A DNA stretch of 26,858 nucleotides from HGM11788 sp964654945 (GTDB taxonomy: Bacteria > Bacillota > Clostridia > Lachnospirales > CAG-274), in the NCBI GenBank assembly GCA_964654945.1, contig CAZZLN010000021.1:1-26858 (forward strand), read 5' to 3'. Numbering within the stretch: the first letter of the stretch is position 1; every line of letters starts with the position of its first letter. The position numbers and the translations under genes were made by a program. The notes under the pieces were generated by a model. It did not search any database. It saw nothing but the letters and a program-made list of their open reading frames with translations, and was not told where the DNA came from. Positions 15,747 to 23,053 of this stretch are shown one piece after another.

Positions 15747-16956
15747 AAATATTAAGTCTGCTTTTAAAAATGTATTATCTAATAAATTGAGAACATTTTT
15801 AACAATGCTTGGTATAATTATAGGTATAGCTTCCGTAATAGCTATTACCTCAATAGGAAACGGATCCCAAAGTCAAATTGAAGAACAGTTTGACGCACTT
15901 GGTGTAGGCAGAATGACAATATCTTTAAGAAGCAATTCAAAAAGAAATATGTTTACAAGCGATGCACTGACTATGGATGATTATGAACTTTTAAAAGATA
16001 CTGAGGGAGTTAAATATATGTCACCTACATTATCATCAAGTAATTACAGTATTAAACTTTTAGACCCAAAAGAAACTAATACGGCATCTATTACAGGAGT
16101 GGGAGAAGACTACTATGACATTATGTCACCAACACTTTTATATGGATCATATATAGATGAAGATGATGTTGAAAATAAAAGCAAGACAGCAGTTATTACA
16201 AATACTACGGCTAATAAGGTGTTTGGCTATTGTGACAGTACATTAATAGGTGAAAAAATTTCAATTAAATCTTGGAAAGGTACCCAAAAATATTCTGTTA
16301 TTGGAATTGTAAATGATGAGAGCGAGGCGGCAAGCTCTCAGTATTCAGATGAATATCCGGAAAGTATAGTTATTCCCATCACAACATCACAAAGACTTTT
16401 CAATCAAAAAACACTTTCCAATATAACTTTAGTAGCTGAAAACCCTGATGATACAGATACCCTTTCAGATATTATTATAGCTAAACTGGATGAATTTCAT
16501 AATACATCAGAAATGTATAATTGCGAAAGCACAACTGCACAGCTTGAAGCTATGAATGAAGTAACAGGCACAGTTACACTTCTTATAAGCGGAGTTGCTG
16601 CAATATCCCTTGTTGTAGGGGGAATAGGCGTAATGAATATTATGATGGTTACTGTTACAGAAAGAACAAGAGAAATCGGTATCAGAAAATCAATCGGTGC
16701 TAAAAACAGAGATATAATGATACAGTTTGTGATTGAAGCAATAATACTTACTTTTATGGGAGGCATTTTAGGAATAATAGTGGGATGGCTTGCAGGTATT
16801 TTCGCAGGTATTATAATGGGTATGGAAAGTGTAATTTCAGTAAGCTCAATATTTATAGCAGTTGCAATTTCAAGTGCAATCGGTATTATATTTGGTGTTT
16901 ATCCTGCCAGAAAGGCTGCCGCACTTGATCCTATTGAAGCATTAAGATATGAATAA
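15733..16956 (+). CDS. ABC transporter permease (MacB/FtsX-like)
   Basis: The 407-residue protein has the MacB layout: an N-terminal transmembrane segment at about residues 18-42 preceded by the family start (L-S-N-K-L-R-T-F-L-T-M-L-G-I-I-I-G), a large extracellular MacB_PCD domain at about 45-270, and three membrane segments forming the FtsX domain, ending in the conserved Y-P-A-R-K-A-A-x-L-D-P-I-E-A-L-R. With the adaptor and ATPase it forms a tripartite exporter of the YknXYZ/MacAB type, which in Gram-positive bacteria handles peptides, antibiotics or toxins. It begins inside the ATPase gene (14-nt overlap) after AGGGGGT, and the operon ends at the hairpin at 16962-16991. The substrate is unknown. 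Confidence 0.93.
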   Translation: MPLSENIKSAFKNVLSNKLRTFLTMLGIIIGIASVIAITSIGNGSQSQIEEQFDALGVGRMTISLRSNSKRNMFTSDALTMDDYELLKDTEGVKYMSPTLSSSNYSIKLLDPKETNTASITGVGEDYYDIMSPTLLYGSYIDEDDVENKSKTAVITNTTANKVFGYCDSTLIGEKISIKSWKGTQKYSVIGIVNDESEAASSQYSDEYPESIVIPITTSQRLFNQKTLSNITLVAENPDDTDTLSDIIIAKLDEFHNTSEMYNCESTTAQLEAMNEVTGTVTLLISGVAAISLVVGGIGVMNIMMVTVTERTREIGIRKSIGAKNRDIMIQFVIEAIILTFMGGILGIIVGWLAGIFAGIIMGMESVISVSSIFIAVAISSAIGIIFGVYPARKAAALDPIEALRYE

Positions 16957-16961
16957 TATTA

Positions 16962-16991
16962 AAAAATTCCCCATTTCATTGGGGAATTTTT
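16962..16991. terminator. Bidirectional terminator overlapping the radical SAM gene end
   Basis: AAAAATTCCCC and GGGGAATTTTT form a perfect 11-bp stem with an 8-nt loop and poly-T on either strand. It ends the efflux operon on the plus strand. The convergent radical SAM gene has its stop codon (16976-16978) in the loop, and one arm encodes that protein's last residues. Confidence 0.85.
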
Positions 16992-17905
16992 AATCCCTGA
17001 AAAGAATTTCTAAATATAAATTCCTTTGAAATACCGTTTAAAACACGTCTTTTGTCAAGGCTCCACCAAGGCTTGAATAAATCTGCTTTGCCGGCATCTC
17101 CTGTTATTCTGTGAATTACTATATTTTGCGGTATTTCTTCTATAATATCAACAACATATGAAATATATTCTTCAAACGTAAATATTTTAAAAGGCTTATT
17201 TTGATACAGATTATATAAATCTGTGTTTTTTAAAATGTGAAGAAGCTGAAGCTTTAATCCGTCTGTGCCGCAAGTTACAGCATAATTTACGGAGTTTTTC
17301 ATATCTTCAAGGCTTTCTTTTGGAAGACCTAATATAATATGCGTAACAGTGTGTATATTGTTTTGTTTAAGCTTTTTAACAATATTTTCATACACAGTAT
17401 TTTCATAACATCTGTTTATCAGCTCAACACTTTCAGCCTTGGAACTTTGAAGTCCAAGCTCAACTTGCAAAAATACCTTATTATTAAGTTCGCATAAAAG
17501 CTCAACAATTTCATCATTTATACAATCAGGTCTTGTGGCTATTGAAAGTGCAGCTACATCAGGCAGATTAATAGCTTCTGTATATAGCTTTCTTAGAGTA
17601 TCAACATTAGCATAGGTATTTGAAAATGCCTGAAAATACATCATATATTTTCCCCTATTCCATTTGTCTTTCATCTTTTCAATCATTTCATAATATTGTT
17701 CAGTTATTGTTTTCTGTCTGTTCCCTGCAAAATCACCGGAACCCTTACCGCTGCAGAATATACAGCCTTTTTCCGATAATGTTCCATCTCTGTTAGGGCA
17801 GGTGAATCCGCCGTCTAAGGCAAGCTTTATTATTTTACATCCAAATTTTTCTCTGAAAAAATCATTTGCAGAATAAAAGGGGTGTTTTGAGTTTATTTTT
17901 GTCAT
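16976..17905 (-). CDS. TIGR01212 family radical SAM protein (YtqA/YhcC-like)
   Basis: The 309-residue protein carries the [4Fe-4S] cysteines in the YtqA/YhcC spacing: Cys36 in F-T-C-P-N-R-D-G, then Cys48 and Cys51 in G-C-I-F-C-S, followed by the Gly-rich G-K-G-S-G-D-F. Such proteins generate a 5'-deoxyadenosyl radical from SAM; the reaction of this subgroup is uncertain, with tRNA or other nucleic-acid modification among the ideas. Other conserved blocks include Y-F-Q-A-F-S-N-T-Y, A-T-R-P-D and V-E-L-G-L-Q-S. ATG 17905 follows GGAGGAA and a sigma-A promoter. The gene stands alone, and its 3' end is embedded in the terminator of the convergent operon. Confidence 0.9.
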   Translation of the reverse strand: MTKINSKHPFYSANDFFREKFGCKIIKLALDGGFTCPNRDGTLSEKGCIFCSGKGSGDFAGNRQKTITEQYYEMIEKMKDKWNRGKYMMYFQAFSNTYANVDTLRKLYTEAINLPDVAALSIATRPDCINDEIVELLCELNNKVFLQVELGLQSSKAESVELINRCYENTVYENIVKKLKQNNIHTVTHIILGLPKESLEDMKNSVNYAVTCGTDGLKLQLLHILKNTDLYNLYQNKPFKIFTFEEYISYVVDIIEEIPQNIVIHRITGDAGKADLFKPWWSLDKRRVLNGISKEFIFRNSFQGLKIPQ

Positions 17906-17925
17906 ACTTAATTTCCTCCAAAAAC

Positions 17926-17954
17926 ATTATACAATAAATTTGTAATTTTTTAAA
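17926..17954 (-). promoter_or_regulatory. Sigma-A promoter of the radical SAM gene
   Basis: Minus-strand TATAAT (17926-17931) is preceded at 17 bp by TTTAAA (17949-17954). The -10 box is perfect and lies about 20 bp upstream of the start codon, with GGAGGAA in between. Confidence 0.6.
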
Positions 17955-17992
17955 GAAAATTATCTGGTAGGCTCAAATTGTCTAAATTGTAA

Positions 17993-18021
17993 TTGACTTA
18001 GTTGAAAAATTTAGTTATACT
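17993..18021 (+). promoter_or_regulatory. Sigma-A promoter at the start of the toxin-like array
   Basis: TTGACT (17993-17998) and TATACT (18016-18021) are 17 bp apart, close to consensus, about 50 bp before the first gene of the AT-rich array. It is the strongest promoter I see at the left edge of that region and could drive several genes, since no terminator is evident soon after. Confidence 0.75.
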
Positions 18022-18073
18022 GTGAATATAGTAATTATACGAAAAGAAGCATAAGATTGTGAGTGTGATAATT

Positions 18074-18730
18074 ATGGGGTTTTACAGAAAGTCATCGTTA
18101 ATAAGATATATTTATAAATATAATGATGATATAATAGGGTTATCTAATATGTTTTTTTTACCGTTTGGATATATTAATGATAGATATAATACATATAAAA
18201 TAGTAAAATTAAATTTTATACCATTAATTATAGCAATGTCTATAATATTTAGTTTTTTATTTAATAGTATTTCAACTGAAGCCATTTATATTATATTTAT
18301 TGGAGGAATTGTTTTAAACTGTTTATGTAGTTTCTTTATCCCAAATTCAAAATATGTTGAAAATGATAATTATTTTTATTTTTTGAAAAAGGCTTTTCAT
18401 AATAATATTACATTTTCTTATAATAATGAGCCTTATGAAATATATTCTCATGGAAATAATTATTTTTCTATTGTAAAAAATGAAATACAGATAGCATTAG
18501 TAAAAGCTGATGATTATATAATAATGGGCGAACAAAAAATTAAATGTAGTTATTTGTCAGAATACATAGAAAAGCAGTTCCTTTTGATGCTATTAATGTA
18601 TATTGATAGAACTTATTTAAAAGAGATTATAGGTATAAAATATTGTTCAATGTTCCATAAATTTTTTACTTTTAATTTTAAGGACAAACATAAAGAAAGA
18701 TTACTTTTTATTGGTGATGCAAATTTATAA
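18074..18730 (+). CDS. Hypothetical membrane protein
   Basis: I do not recognise this 218-residue protein. Two adjacent hydrophobic segments at about residues 43-62 and 64-84 would form a membrane hairpin, with a roughly 40-residue N-terminal part and a C-terminal part of about 130 residues on the same side of the membrane. I chose ATG 18074, preceded by GAGTGTGAT, which pairs partly with the 16S tail; a GTG at 18059 in the same frame is possible. Strong A+T bias and an uneven set of Asn, Ile, Lys and Tyr codons are shared with all genes to 26619. Its position at the head of a polymorphic-toxin-like array makes an immunity or accessory role possible, but nothing in the sequence proves it. Confidence 0.6.
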   Translation: MGFYRKSSLIRYIYKYNDDIIGLSNMFFLPFGYINDRYNTYKIVKLNFIPLIIAMSIIFSFLFNSISTEAIYIIFIGGIVLNCLCSFFIPNSKYVENDNYFYFLKKAFHNNITFSYNNEPYEIYSHGNNYFSIVKNEIQIALVKADDYIIMGEQKIKCSYLSEYIEKQFLLMLLMYIDRTYLKEIIGIKYCSMFHKFFTFNFKDKHKERLLFIGDANL

Positions 18731-18768
18731 ATAAAAAATTAGGTGGGTTATATATGATTCAATCTATC

Positions 18769-18802
18769 GGTTTATGGGGACTGCTTACCCTGCAAAAATG
18801 TT
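18769..18802. repeat. Decayed copy of the 34-bp palindromic element
   Basis: GGGGACTG followed by CCCTGCAAAAAT matches the central and right parts of the element in reverse orientation, with several changes between. A 19-codon open frame starting at 18754 runs through it and is probably fortuitous. Confidence 0.4.
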
Positions 18803-18828
18803 CATTGGTATAAAGAGGGTAGTTTAAC

Positions 18829-19359
18829 GTGAAAAAAAAGAGATTAAGATTTTTAATATTTTCTTTTGGAATTTTGATGCTATGTTTATTTATGATTGTT
18901 AATTATCTAAGAACTCCCTTTAGGCTTATGGAGTTAGAGTATAAAATATATGGAGATAAATATAATCAACTTATAAATTTTATAAGTAGTCTAAAAGAAA
19001 ATTCCGATAAAGATTGTATTGGTATACAGTACTATTATGAAGATAAAAAACAAATGCTGAAAATCACCACTAATAAATATGATGCAATAAAAGGAGTTGA
19101 GTCTGAAACATATAATGCTGAAGATTATCTTGAGCAGACAAATGTTGGGTTAAGTTATAATAAATTAAGTAACTATATGAAAAAACTACATATAGAACAA
19201 ATAGTATGTACCAATGATTATATCTCATTAACAAGATGGGCATTTTTTAAGGCTGCTCGATTATTTGTTTATACTAATAATATTGATAATTACGATAACG
19301 ATATTTATTATTACAAACTAGTTGATAAAAATTGTTATATTGTTGACATAAGATACTGA
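18829..19359 (+). CDS. Hypothetical membrane-anchored protein
   Basis: This 176-residue protein begins with K-K-K-R-L-R and one transmembrane segment at about residues 8-27, leaving a polar domain of about 145 residues, most likely outside the cell. It starts with GTG 18829 behind AGAGGGT. No family is recognised. Single-anchor proteins of this size and composition recur through the array (21148, 22357, 23031, 23739), as expected for membrane-tethered immunity proteins of exported toxins. Upstream of it lies a decayed copy of the palindromic element, and no toxin-like partner remains in front of it, so it may be an orphan immunity gene. That reading rests on context only. Confidence 0.55.
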   Translation: MKKKRLRFLIFSFGILMLCLFMIVNYLRTPFRLMELEYKIYGDKYNQLINFISSLKENSDKDCIGIQYYYEDKKQMLKITTNKYDAIKGVESETYNAEDYLEQTNVGLSYNKLSNYMKKLHIEQIVCTNDYISLTRWAFFKAARLFVYTNNIDNYDNDIYYYKLVDKNCYIVDIRY

Positions 19360-19407
19360 AGAGAAAGACAAGAATCTAATTTGATGGTAAGATAAGGAAA
19401 TGAAATT

Positions 19408-19460
19408 GATTTTTGCGGACAGCTTCCAGATTTTTGCAGGGGACAGCCCCGCAAAAATCC
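19408..19460. repeat. Palindromic element, partial copy next to a near-complete copy
   Basis: A broken copy (19408-19427, beginning GATTTTTGCGGACAG) is followed at once by a 32-bp version at 19429-19460. The latter differs from the three identical 34-bp copies only by lacking one T and one C in the centre. The direct adjacency suggests two insertions or a partial duplication. Confidence 0.8.
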
Positions 19461-19506
19461 CTATGTCAAACAATATCCCAACGAAAAAGACACAGATGAT
19501 ATATAG
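19456..19506 (+). pseudogene. Short open remnant of a larger protein
   Basis: A 16-codon open stretch (N-P-Y-V-K-Q-Y-P-N-E-K-D then T-D-D-I, stop) begins in the right arm of the palindromic element and ends at a TAG that overlaps the ribosome site of the next gene. Its codons are richer in G+C than the neighbours, like the RHS fragment at 21842-22129. It may be the 3' end of an RHS or toxin gene; it is too short to assign. Confidence 0.3.
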
Positions 19507-19517
19507 GAGGGAAAATA

Positions 19518-20474
19518 ATGATTAATAAAATGGTTAAAATGTGTTTAATTTTTGTATCTTTAATAGTTTTAAATAGTACTTTGATATATGCCGAAGAAGA
19601 TTATATATATCCATCGGTATGTTGTGAAATTATAAAAAATGGTGAAACTGTAGAAAAAAATTTACAGTGTTATCGCCTTGTAGATAAAAATACTAATGAA
19701 ATTTATCAGGTGTATGTACCGTTTGAAGATTATATTAAAAGTCTTGGCTATGAATTTGAATGGAAAGATATATATTGGGATTATGATTTTAACGAACCTG
19801 AAGAGGAATGGGGTAAATTTGATGGATATTTTGTTATTGAGAATACAAAATATTATTTTAAATATTATTTAAGAGCCGGTGATGATTTCAATGGAACAAT
19901 CGATGTATATAAGTATATTAATAAAAAAATTGATAATGTCAATATTAAAAGATTAATTGATGTCAGTATTGATTTGTTTGGAGATGCAGGAACGATAATT
20001 TTTAATGACAAAATTTATATCAAACAGGAAGGAATTGCATCGCTATTACAGTACGAAGGATATTTAACTCAAATAAATGATAATGTTATTAATATTAAGA
20101 AATATTCTTATGACAATATGATACAAAATTTAAAATTAGCAGTACCTAATATATATTTATTTAATGATAAGTATTATGATATTTACAATTTTATAAATTT
20201 GACAATAAATACTTCTTATAATATTAATTATAACATAATCAAAGAATTTCCGGTGGTTTTATATCCCCAAGAAATTAATGAAGATATTGCTATACAATTA
20301 TTTAAAAGATATTTATATAAATATTTGCCGGATGTATCTGATATTAAATGTATTTATGATGAAAATAATGGTTGGTATATTGTTACAGCTAAAAATTCAA
20401 ATGCTAAAGCGAAACATGAGTATCCAAAAATGATCATTAGAAAATTTGATGGTGTAATATTGTATAGATGGTAG
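19518..20474 (+). CDS. Secreted protein with stalk-like N-terminus and NTF2-like C-terminus
   Basis: The 318-residue protein has a clear signal peptide (about residues 1-25, cleaved after I-Y-A). The N-terminal mature part contains V-Y-V-P-F-E-D-Y-I-K-S-L-G-Y-E-F-E-W, the pattern of copper-amine-oxidase-like stalk domains. The last 70 residues (A-I-Q-L-F-K-R-Y, then G-W-Y-I-V-T-A, then I-I-R-K-F-D-G-V-I-L) resemble the NTF2-fold immunity group (YbbC/YhhH type) found beside polymorphic toxins; this match is from memory and tentative. It starts after AGGAGGG, and its last codons overlap the next gene by 7 nt in an ATGGTAG junction. A surface-exposed immunity protein is a fair guess. Confidence 0.65.
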   Translation: MINKMVKMCLIFVSLIVLNSTLIYAEEDYIYPSVCCEIIKNGETVEKNLQCYRLVDKNTNEIYQVYVPFEDYIKSLGYEFEWKDIYWDYDFNEPEEEWGKFDGYFVIENTKYYFKYYLRAGDDFNGTIDVYKYINKKIDNVNIKRLIDVSIDLFGDAGTIIFNDKIYIKQEGIASLLQYEGYLTQINDNVINIKKYSYDNMIQNLKLAVPNIYLFNDKYYDIYNFINLTINTSYNINYNIIKEFPVVLYPQEINEDIAIQLFKRYLYKYLPDVSDIKCIYDENNGWYIVTAKNSNAKAKHEYPKMIIRKFDGVILYRW

Positions 20475-20683
20475 ATGTGGGCGTTGACATTGGGTCATAT
20501 GTTTTTTCAACAGATGGGAACATTAAAATTCCTATTCCATTTACAAACTATAAAATTGAGATAGGTGGTTCCGGTTATGCTGGAGGTATAGGAATTGCTA
20601 CAAAAATTGACTTTGACAAGAATAAGTTAGTTGTAAAAGCAGTTGCAATAATTGGAGCAGGATTAGAGATAGGAATTGAGTGA
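20468..20683 (+). CDS. Short Gly-rich toxin-associated fragment
   Basis: This 71-residue frame is rich in Gly, Ile, Val and Ala (for example G-G-S-G-Y-A-G-G-I-G-I-A) with alternating beta-strand pattern. Such small-residue beta segments often lie just before the C-terminal toxin domain in RHS and other polymorphic toxins, so it may be a remnant of one. It overlaps the previous gene by 7 nt, has only a weak ribosome site (GGTG), and ends 5 nt before the ATG of the next, interrupted gene. I cannot tell whether it is a stable protein or debris. Codon use matches its neighbours. Confidence 0.45.
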   Translation: MVDVGVDIGSYVFSTDGNIKIPIPFTNYKIEIGGSGYAGGIGIATKIDFDKNKLVVKAVAIIGAGLEIGIE

Positions 20684-20688
20684 TTATT

Positions 20689-20820
20689 ATGGAAGTTGAA
20701 AGATTTATAACTGCTAAAGGATATGTTTTTAAAACAAGCGAAATTAATGAATCAGTGCGTGATTTTTGCAGGGGACAGTCCCCCGCAAAAATCCCTAAAA
20801 AATGTTGTAAAAGGATATAG
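20689..20820 (+). pseudogene. 5' part of toxin-like gene interrupted by the palindromic element
   Basis: ATG 20689 follows a GAGTGAT ribosome site 5 nt after the previous stop codon. The first 24 codons (M-E-V-E-R-F-I-T-A-K-G-Y, up to E-S-V-R) look like normal protein; then the frame enters the 34-bp element at 20761 (D-F-C-R-G-Q-S-P-A-K-I) and stops at 20818-20820. Removing exactly the 34 bp at 20761-20794 joins it in frame with the downstream part ending at 21154, giving one protein of 143 residues. I therefore read this as a gene split by an insertion. Confidence 0.6.
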
Positions 20821-21154
20821 TTCTATATGGGGTAAAAATTCATATTATGATATTAATGCTAAAAATTGTACTCAAGTGACTATGGAATTATTCTCAATGG
20901 GTACTTTGCCTAAAGGTATGAATGTTGGCGATTATATTAAAGATAACAATGTTGAAATTAGTATGATACCTAATATAAACATGGAGAATATGCAAAGAAT
21001 ATTTTATAACAAGGCAACTAATTTTCAAAAATTTTATTCAGATGTAAAAGATCAGTATTTAATTTACAAAGAATTTAATAATGATATGAAGGAAGCATAT
21101 AGAAAAAGATTAAGTAATATGAAAAATATTTTGGGAGTTGATAAATTATGGTAA
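20723..21154 (+). CDS. 3' part of interrupted toxin-like gene with Asn-Cys motif
   Basis: As it stands this frame could be read as 143 residues, but residues 13-24 (V-I-F-A-G-D-S-P-P-Q-K-S) are encoded by the palindromic element and the native part begins at L25. The remainder has Y-D-I-N-A-K-N-C-T-Q-V-T-M-E-L-F with Cys49, a pattern seen in papain-fold (NlpC/P60, LRAT or PPPDE-like) toxin domains, where an Asn-Cys pair starts the catalytic helix. That assignment is a hypothesis; the catalytic His cannot be named. Its stop overlaps the next gene by 7 nt (ATGGTAA), the same junction as at 20468. With the partner at 21148 it looks like a toxin-immunity pair, now broken by the insertion. Confidence 0.5.
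   Translation: MFLKQAKLMNQCVIFAGDSPPQKSLKNVVKGYSSIWGKNSYYDINAKNCTQVTMELFSMGTLPKGMNVGDYIKDNNVEISMIPNINMENMQRIFYNKATNFQKFYSDVKDQYLIYKEFNNDMKEAYRKRLSNMKNILGVDKLW
20761..20794. repeat. 34-bp palindromic element, intact copy 1, inside a gene
   Basis: Arms GATTTTTGC and GCAAAAATC flank GGGGAC/GTCCCC with a single central base and one mismatched pair, so almost the whole unit is one 16-bp stem. It is identical to the copies at 23613 and 24883. It interrupts a reading frame exactly at a codon boundary. Confidence 0.9.
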
Positions 21155-21798
21155 AAAAATTAAGAATTTTAAAAATTATTTTATGTTTTTTTATTATAAT
21201 TTTATTAATTCTATATATTTTGTTTAGGAGTCTTTTAAATTTCTTTTTACCATGGAATACTTATATTGTTGAATGTATTGCTAAGAATTATGTTAATGAT
21301 AATATTGATAAGGGTTTTAAACAGTTAGGAACTGTAAGAAAAGAAATATACAATGGATGTTATGTTGTAAGTTTTAGTTCTTTAGACAATAATTTTTTTG
21401 AGGTTTATGTGGATTCAGGTGATTTTCAAGTCATAAAAGATACACTTAGTAAAAACTTATTCAACAATATAGTGCACAGTAGTTATGATAAAATTTTTGA
21501 AGATCTTTTTGGCAAGAAGGCAAATTATACAATTTTCTTTGTAACAGAAAGAGAGTGGAATAATGTAGATGTTAACTATAGGAGTTTAAATGTTGCTGAT
21601 ATAAATAAGCACTGTAAAAAAATATATTTATATATTAATTATTATAACTTAGAAGATAAAGAGAATAACATAAAATTAGCGAGAGAATTTACTAAATTTA
21701 TGGCATTTGATAATTTTAAGGTTGATAAGGTATTTTTGAGATATTATAATGATAATGCTATGATTGCAGACGATACTATTGAATTAATTATCAATTAA
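21148..21798 (+). CDS. Membrane-anchored hypothetical protein, probable immunity partner
   Basis: The 216-residue protein starts K-K-L-R-I-L-K and has one strong transmembrane segment at about residues 10-32, followed by a polar domain of about 180 residues with no recognised motif. Its ATG overlaps the last codons of the toxin-like frame by 7 nt (ATGGTAA); no separate ribosome site is strong, so translation probably couples to the upstream frame. This tight overlap and the membrane anchor fit an immunity protein for a toxin acting outside or at the membrane. No homologue is recalled, and a different role cannot be excluded. Confidence 0.6.
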   Translation: MVKKLRILKIILCFFIIILLILYILFRSLLNFFLPWNTYIVECIAKNYVNDNIDKGFKQLGTVRKEIYNGCYVVSFSSLDNNFFEVYVDSGDFQVIKDTLSKNLFNNIVHSSYDKIFEDLFGKKANYTIFFVTEREWNNVDVNYRSLNVADINKHCKKIYLYINYYNLEDKENNIKLAREFTKFMAFDNFKVDKVFLRYYNDNAMIADDTIELIIN

Positions 21799-21841
21799 TA
21801 AATAAATTCAACAAGATAGGGTATGTTTTGCAAAGACAGGG

Positions 21842-22129
21842 ATGATCAGGTTTCAAGACAGTGTGCAGTCCCTATTTCATGGAATATACATGGTTTTATT
21901 AGCCTGTAAAGTATCAGGACAAAATGACAATGTGGCAACCTATAACTATATGCCAAACGGACTTAGACTTTCAAAGACAGTCAACGGAGCAAAGACCAGT
22001 TTCCTTTGGAATGGCGACGACCAAATGTTTATGGAGGTTACTTCAAGTGAAATCAGAAACTATACCAAGCTTTACGGCTATATGAGTACAGGTATAAACA
22101 AGATTATGTCAGAACAAATTGACAATTAA
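21842..22129 (+). pseudogene. RHS/YD-repeat protein fragment
   Basis: The core of this 95-codon frame is plainly RHS/YD-repeat sequence: Y-N-Y-M-P-N-G-L-R-L-S-K-T-V-N-G, followed by F-L-W-N-G-D-D-Q-M-F-M-E and later G-I-N-K-I-M-S-E-Q. Complete RHS proteins are over a thousand residues long and end in variable toxin domains, so this is a small leftover. It lacks a ribosome site, its first residues look unrelated, and at the stop codon the next bases (AATGCC-T-TATGGA) would continue the RHS pattern N-A-Y-G after a one-base shift, so the frame is broken. Its codons are visibly richer in G+C than the flanking genes, pointing to a different origin. Confidence 0.75.
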
Positions 22130-22137
22130 TGCCTTAT

Positions 22138-22171
22138 GGATTTTGCGTAGGACTGTTTCTCTACAAAAAAT
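22138..22171. repeat. Decayed copy of the palindromic element
   Basis: GGATTTTGCG, GGACTGT and CTACAAAAAAT follow the reverse orientation of the 34-bp element with scattered changes. It lies right where the RHS fragment loses its frame. Confidence 0.55.
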
Positions 22172-22189
22172 GAGTGTGCAAAAAAATAA

Positions 22190-22321
22190 TACTCGATTTT
22201 GCAAGGGAATGTCATCCTCATAATCGAAGAATGGACTGAGGAGTCAAAAGCCGCTCTGGATGATATATATTATAAGAAAATAACTAAAAGGTTTATGATG
22301 GCAAGGCACTTAAACTTGTAG
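22190..22321 (+). other. Unassigned coding-like remnant in the gap 22130-22356
   Basis: This gap holds the decayed element at 22138-22171 and then an open stretch without a start codon, encoding I-I-E-E-W-T-E-E-S-K-A-A-L-D-D-I-Y-Y-K-K and stopping at 22319-22321. Its middle is richer in G+C than the neighbours. It could be further RHS-locus debris. GATTTTGCAAGGGAATGTC at its start weakly resembles another decayed palindrome. Confidence 0.25.
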
Positions 22322-22356
22322 GGAATAAATTTGTACATACTTAATGGGGAATCAAA

Positions 22357-22866
22357 ATGAAGAAATTTATAATATATGTATTAATCTGTTGTTGTGTTGT
22401 GAATTTATTATTGTATTTCCTTATAATAAAACCCGAAAAAGATATCTTAAACCAAAATAGCATGAAGTTTATTGAAAAAATTAAAGACCTTGATGATGGA
22501 CAAGTAGTTTTATTAAATGAATTAACAGATTTTGAATGGGATACAGTATATGATTTGGCGGGATTCTATAAAGATTATGAATATGAAAAGTATGTAGGAA
22601 AACAACCTTTTGTAGATTTTGTCCATATTGAAGATGTTATAGGTATGTCAAATTTGCTATTCGTAAAAGATGAAAAGGCTGTTTGTTATATAACAGGATA
22701 TTATACAGGTATAGATATTTTGATTAAATTAAATTCTTTTAGAAAGATTGATAGTAATTGTCGTATGGGAGAATATGAAGATGATATTGTTTTTAATGTG
22801 AAAAAAGGAGGAGTGGAAACATGGCCTCATTATGAATTATCAGAACTAATACAGAAAACAAAATAG
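22357..22866 (+). CDS. Hypothetical membrane-anchored protein, possible orphan immunity protein
   Basis: The 169-residue protein has an N-terminal hydrophobic segment at about residues 4-24 that could be a signal anchor. The mature part contains L-T-D-F-E-W-D-T-V-Y-D-L-A-G-F-Y, a pattern shared by a group of small exported or immunity-like bacterial proteins of unknown function (F-x-W-D-x-V-Y). It starts at ATG 22357 behind GGGGAA. No toxin-like frame directly precedes it, only RHS debris, so it may be the surviving immunity gene of a lost toxin. The inference is contextual and the family link is a recollection. Confidence 0.55.
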   Translation: MKKFIIYVLICCCVVNLLLYFLIIKPEKDILNQNSMKFIEKIKDLDDGQVVLLNELTDFEWDTVYDLAGFYKDYEYEKYVGKQPFVDFVHIEDVIGMSNLLFVKDEKAVCYITGYYTGIDILIKLNSFRKIDSNCRMGEYEDDIVFNVKKGGVETWPHYELSELIQKTK

Positions 22867-22960
22867 TATTTCAAGACCAGGGCTAGACTGAAATGTTGAA
22901 AAAGTCAAGCATATAGGATCTTTAAAATTTTCTGTGTAGTCAACAGCTTCGGACAAATAA

Positions 22961-23053
22961 TTCAAATGTTTTGTATTTTGTAAAGAAGTAAGTATTAATT
23001 ATCCAATAGCATCTGAAGGAGCTGAATTTCATGAGTTTTATAAGCAATGGTAA
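22961..23053 (+). pseudogene. 3' remnant of a toxin-like frame overlapping the next gene
   Basis: An open stretch with no start codon encodes S-I-N-Y-P-I-A-S-E-G-A-E-F-H-E-F-Y-K-Q-W before TAA at 23051-23053. The part from S-I-N-Y looks like the C-terminus of a real protein; what precedes it is preceded closely by a stop. Its final 23 nt overlap the start of the gene at 23031, as toxin and immunity genes often do. I take it as the tail of a deleted toxin gene. The rest of the gap 22867-22960 shows nothing recognisable. Confidence 0.4.

Noticed and set aside
18754..18813. Small 19-codon gene with an AGGTGGG ribosome site
   Set aside because: Most of it is a decayed copy of the palindromic element; no family resemblance.
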